From Faecousia sp. (GTDB taxonomy: Bacteria; Bacillota; Clostridia; Oscillospirales; Oscillospiraceae), in NCBI GenBank assembly GCA_029258495.1, contig JARHYV010000267.1, positions 1-8,209 on the forward strand: a stretch of DNA of 8,209 bases, read 5' to 3'. The notes beneath the pieces were generated by a model that was given only the letters and a program-made list of their open reading frames with translations, did no database searches and had not been told where the DNA came from. Within the stretch, counting starts at the first letter, position 1, and every line of letters begins with the position of its first letter. The position numbers and the translations under genes were made by a program. This document shows, one piece after another, positions 7,213 through 8,209 of the stretch.

Positions 7213-7239
7213 CAAAAAATTCACATTTTCCCTTTTCTT

Positions 7240-7269
7240 CACAAATTGCAGGTTTTCTGCACAAACTGA
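7240..7269 (-). promoter_or_regulatory. Tandem direct repeats, candidate LytTR binding sites
   Basis: On the - strand CAGTTTGTG (7268-7260) and CAATTTGTG (7248-7240) are identical at 8 of 9 positions and repeat at exactly 20 bp, about two helical turns. The upstream copy, read as TCAGTTTGT (7269-7261), fits the LytTR-type consensus [TA][AC][CA]GTTN[AG][TG] as I recall it; the downstream copy fits at 7 of 9. The pair sits about 43-72 bp upstream of the predicted GH3 start site, next to the missing -35. A LytTR regulator gene lies divergently alongside. The match is suggestive only. Confidence 0.45.
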
Positions 7270-7384
7270 AAATGCAATCATCTATTTTGAACAATCCATT
7301 TCCATGTTTTTTGGGCAACTTAAACAAGCAACAAATTTACGATCGCGACTTCCTTTGATCATACTACATAATAAAGGGTTTCCC

Positions 7385-7414
7385 TTGACAAATGAAGGTT
7401 CGGTACACTATATT
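7385..7414 (+). promoter_or_regulatory. Promoter of the LytTR regulator gene
   Basis: A perfect -35 TTGACA (7385-7390) is followed at 18-bp spacing by TATATT (7409-7414). Transcription would start near 7421, giving a leader of about 38 nt. This is a good housekeeping-type promoter, so the regulator is probably made constitutively at some level. Confidence 0.68.
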
Positions 7415-7458
7415 ATTTAGATACACAGATATCAGAAAGCGAAGGGAGATGAGGATCT

Positions 7459-8169
7459 ATGATTCGGATTGCCATTGTGGAGGACGAGGCAGACTATCGC
7501 CGTCAGCTGCAGCAGTTTGTAGAGCAGTACAGCAGCGAAAGCGGACAGAAATTTGAGATTTCCCTATTTTCAGACGGGATCGACATTGTTGAAGGCTATC
7601 ATGTACAGTATGATATCATCCTGCTGGATGTGGAGATGAAATACATGGATGGTATGACTGCAGCCCAGGAGATCCGAAAAGTTGATCCGGAGGTCGTGAT
7701 CATCTTCATTACCAATATGGCACAGTATGCGATCCGTGGATATTCCGTGGACGCACTGGATTATGTCCTCAAGCCGGTGAGCTACTTCGCCTTCTCTCAG
7801 CGGTTGAACCGAGCCATTGCACGGATGAACAAGCGCACTCGGCAATACATGACCATTGCCATTCGCGGCGGCGCACAAAAGGTCCCGGTGGATGATATCT
7901 ATTATATCGAAAGTCAGGGACACACTCTGATATTTTTCACAAAGGACGGTCAGCACAATACCTCCGGCACCATGAAAGAAATGGAAGAAAAACTAACGGG
8001 GTTGGATTTCTGCCGATGCAACAAGGGCTATCTTGTGAATTTGGCACATGTGGATGGGGTGCAAAATGGATGCGCTTTGGTGGGCGACCACGCATTGCCC
8101 ATCAGTCGCGGCAAAAAGAACGAATTTATGGAGGCACTTACCGATTATCTGGGCGAGGTGAGCAAATGA
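7459..8169 (+). CDS. LytTR-family response regulator
   Basis: A 236-residue two-component response regulator of the LytR/AgrA type. The receiver domain (about 1-120) shows the acidic pair Glu8-Asp9 in VEDE, the phosphoacceptor Asp57 in LLDVEM, the switch Thr85 in FITN and Lys105 in VLKPV. The DNA-binding LytTR domain (about 131-234) shows YYIESQGH (148-155), the FCRCNKGYLVNLAHV segment (184-198) and LPISRGKK (213-220). Length is normal for the family. It has its own promoter; AAGGGAG lies 10 nt before the ATG, with GAGG closer at 4 nt. The following gene starts within its stop codon (ATGA overlap), the usual translational coupling with a GHKL sensor kinase. Members typically control surface, peptide-signalling or secretion genes. 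Its divergent position and the repeats at the GH3 promoter suggest it regulates the GH3 block, which is inference. Confidence 0.94.
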   Translation: MIRIAIVEDEADYRRQLQQFVEQYSSESGQKFEISLFSDGIDIVEGYHVQYDIILLDVEMKYMDGMTAAQEIRKVDPEVVIIFITNMAQYAIRGYSVDALDYVLKPVSYFAFSQRLNRAIARMNKRTRQYMTIAIRGGAQKVPVDDIYYIESQGHTLIFFTKDGQHNTSGTMKEMEEKLTGLDFCRCNKGYLVNLAHVDGVQNGCALVGDHALPISRGKKNEFMEALTDYLGEVSK

Positions 8170-8209
8170 GCGATATACTTTTTCCGGATATCCCTCGGCT
8201 CTATACCGC
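8166..8209 (+). CDS. Start of a downstream gene, probable sensor kinase (partial)
   Basis: An ATG overlaps the regulator's stop codon (ATGA at 8166-8169) and has GAGGTG about 5 nt upstream. Only 14 full codons are visible (MSDILFPDIPRLYT) before the window ends, too few to assign a family. Its translational coupling to a LytTR regulator makes a GHKL-type histidine kinase the most likely product; this rests on gene order alone. Confidence 0.6.
   Translation, partial: MSDILFPDIPRLYT

Larger units (their letters stand above)
7053..7458. other. Divergent regulatory region between GH3 block and LytTR regulator
   Basis: 406 bp without a credible gene, AT-rich over about 7200-7440. It carries the leftward GH3 promoter with upstream direct repeats, an inverted repeat in the predicted GH3 leader, and the rightward promoter of the response regulator (each listed separately). 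The stretch 7270-7380 shows no motif I can name. A short + frame through 7033-7269 has no ribosome binding site and a low-complexity product, and is not a gene. Confidence 0.7.

Noticed and set aside
7033..7269. A 78-codon + frame in the divergent region
   Set aside because: No ribosome binding site, low-complexity Phe/Ser/Cys-rich product, and it overlaps the start of the GH3 gene and its promoter.
7570..7956. A 128-codon - frame inside the LytTR regulator
   Set aside because: Antisense to receiver and LytTR motifs; no promoter or ribosome binding site.

Overview
The window looks like chromosomal DNA from a low- to mid-GC Bacillota (Firmicutes), most likely a gut Clostridia of the Oscillospiraceae/Lachnospiraceae type. 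The clues are a PolC-like protein (PolC is the Firmicutes replicase), strong AGGAGG-type ribosome binding sites, a LytTR response regulator apparently followed by its kinase gene, and two family 3 glycoside hydrolases (GH3). One GH3 has the inverted domain order known from Ruminococcus albus and Butyrivibrio enzymes. No species can be named from the sequence alone. I see no tRNA, rRNA, CRISPR array, transposase or attachment site.

Layout, left to right. (1) Bases 3-962, + strand: the 3' part of a gene whose product resembles the C-terminal third of PolC but appears to have lost a catalytic aspartate and ends early. (2) Bases 967-1008: a strong hairpin between convergent genes, a bidirectional terminator. 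(3) Bases 1036-7052, - strand: a three-gene block transcribed right to left. It starts with a membrane-tethered GH3 in permuted domain order (4167-7052), then a cytoplasmic GH3 in canonical order (1561-3972), then a GtrA-family membrane protein (1036-1536). The two GH3 genes are separated by 194 bp holding three inverted repeats in a row; the second GH3 and gtrA are only 24 bp apart. (4) Bases 7053-7458: an AT-rich divergent regulatory region with a promoter for each side. (5) Bases 7459-8169, + strand: a LytTR response regulator, overlapping by 4 bp the start of another gene that runs off the right edge and is probably the partner sensor kinase.

Working model (inference): a two-component system of the LytTR type is transcribed away from a glycosidase block. 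The divergent region carries tandem LytTR-like direct repeats just upstream of a GH3 promoter that has a good extended -10 but no good -35, the arrangement expected of an activator-dependent promoter. The first enzyme would act on a glycan or glycoside outside the membrane, the second inside the cell, and GtrA would move or help modify a lipid-linked sugar. Structured RNA between the two GH3 genes may set their relative expression. Substrates cannot be read from the sequence. The permuted GH3 has unusual substitutions in its predicted -1 subsite.
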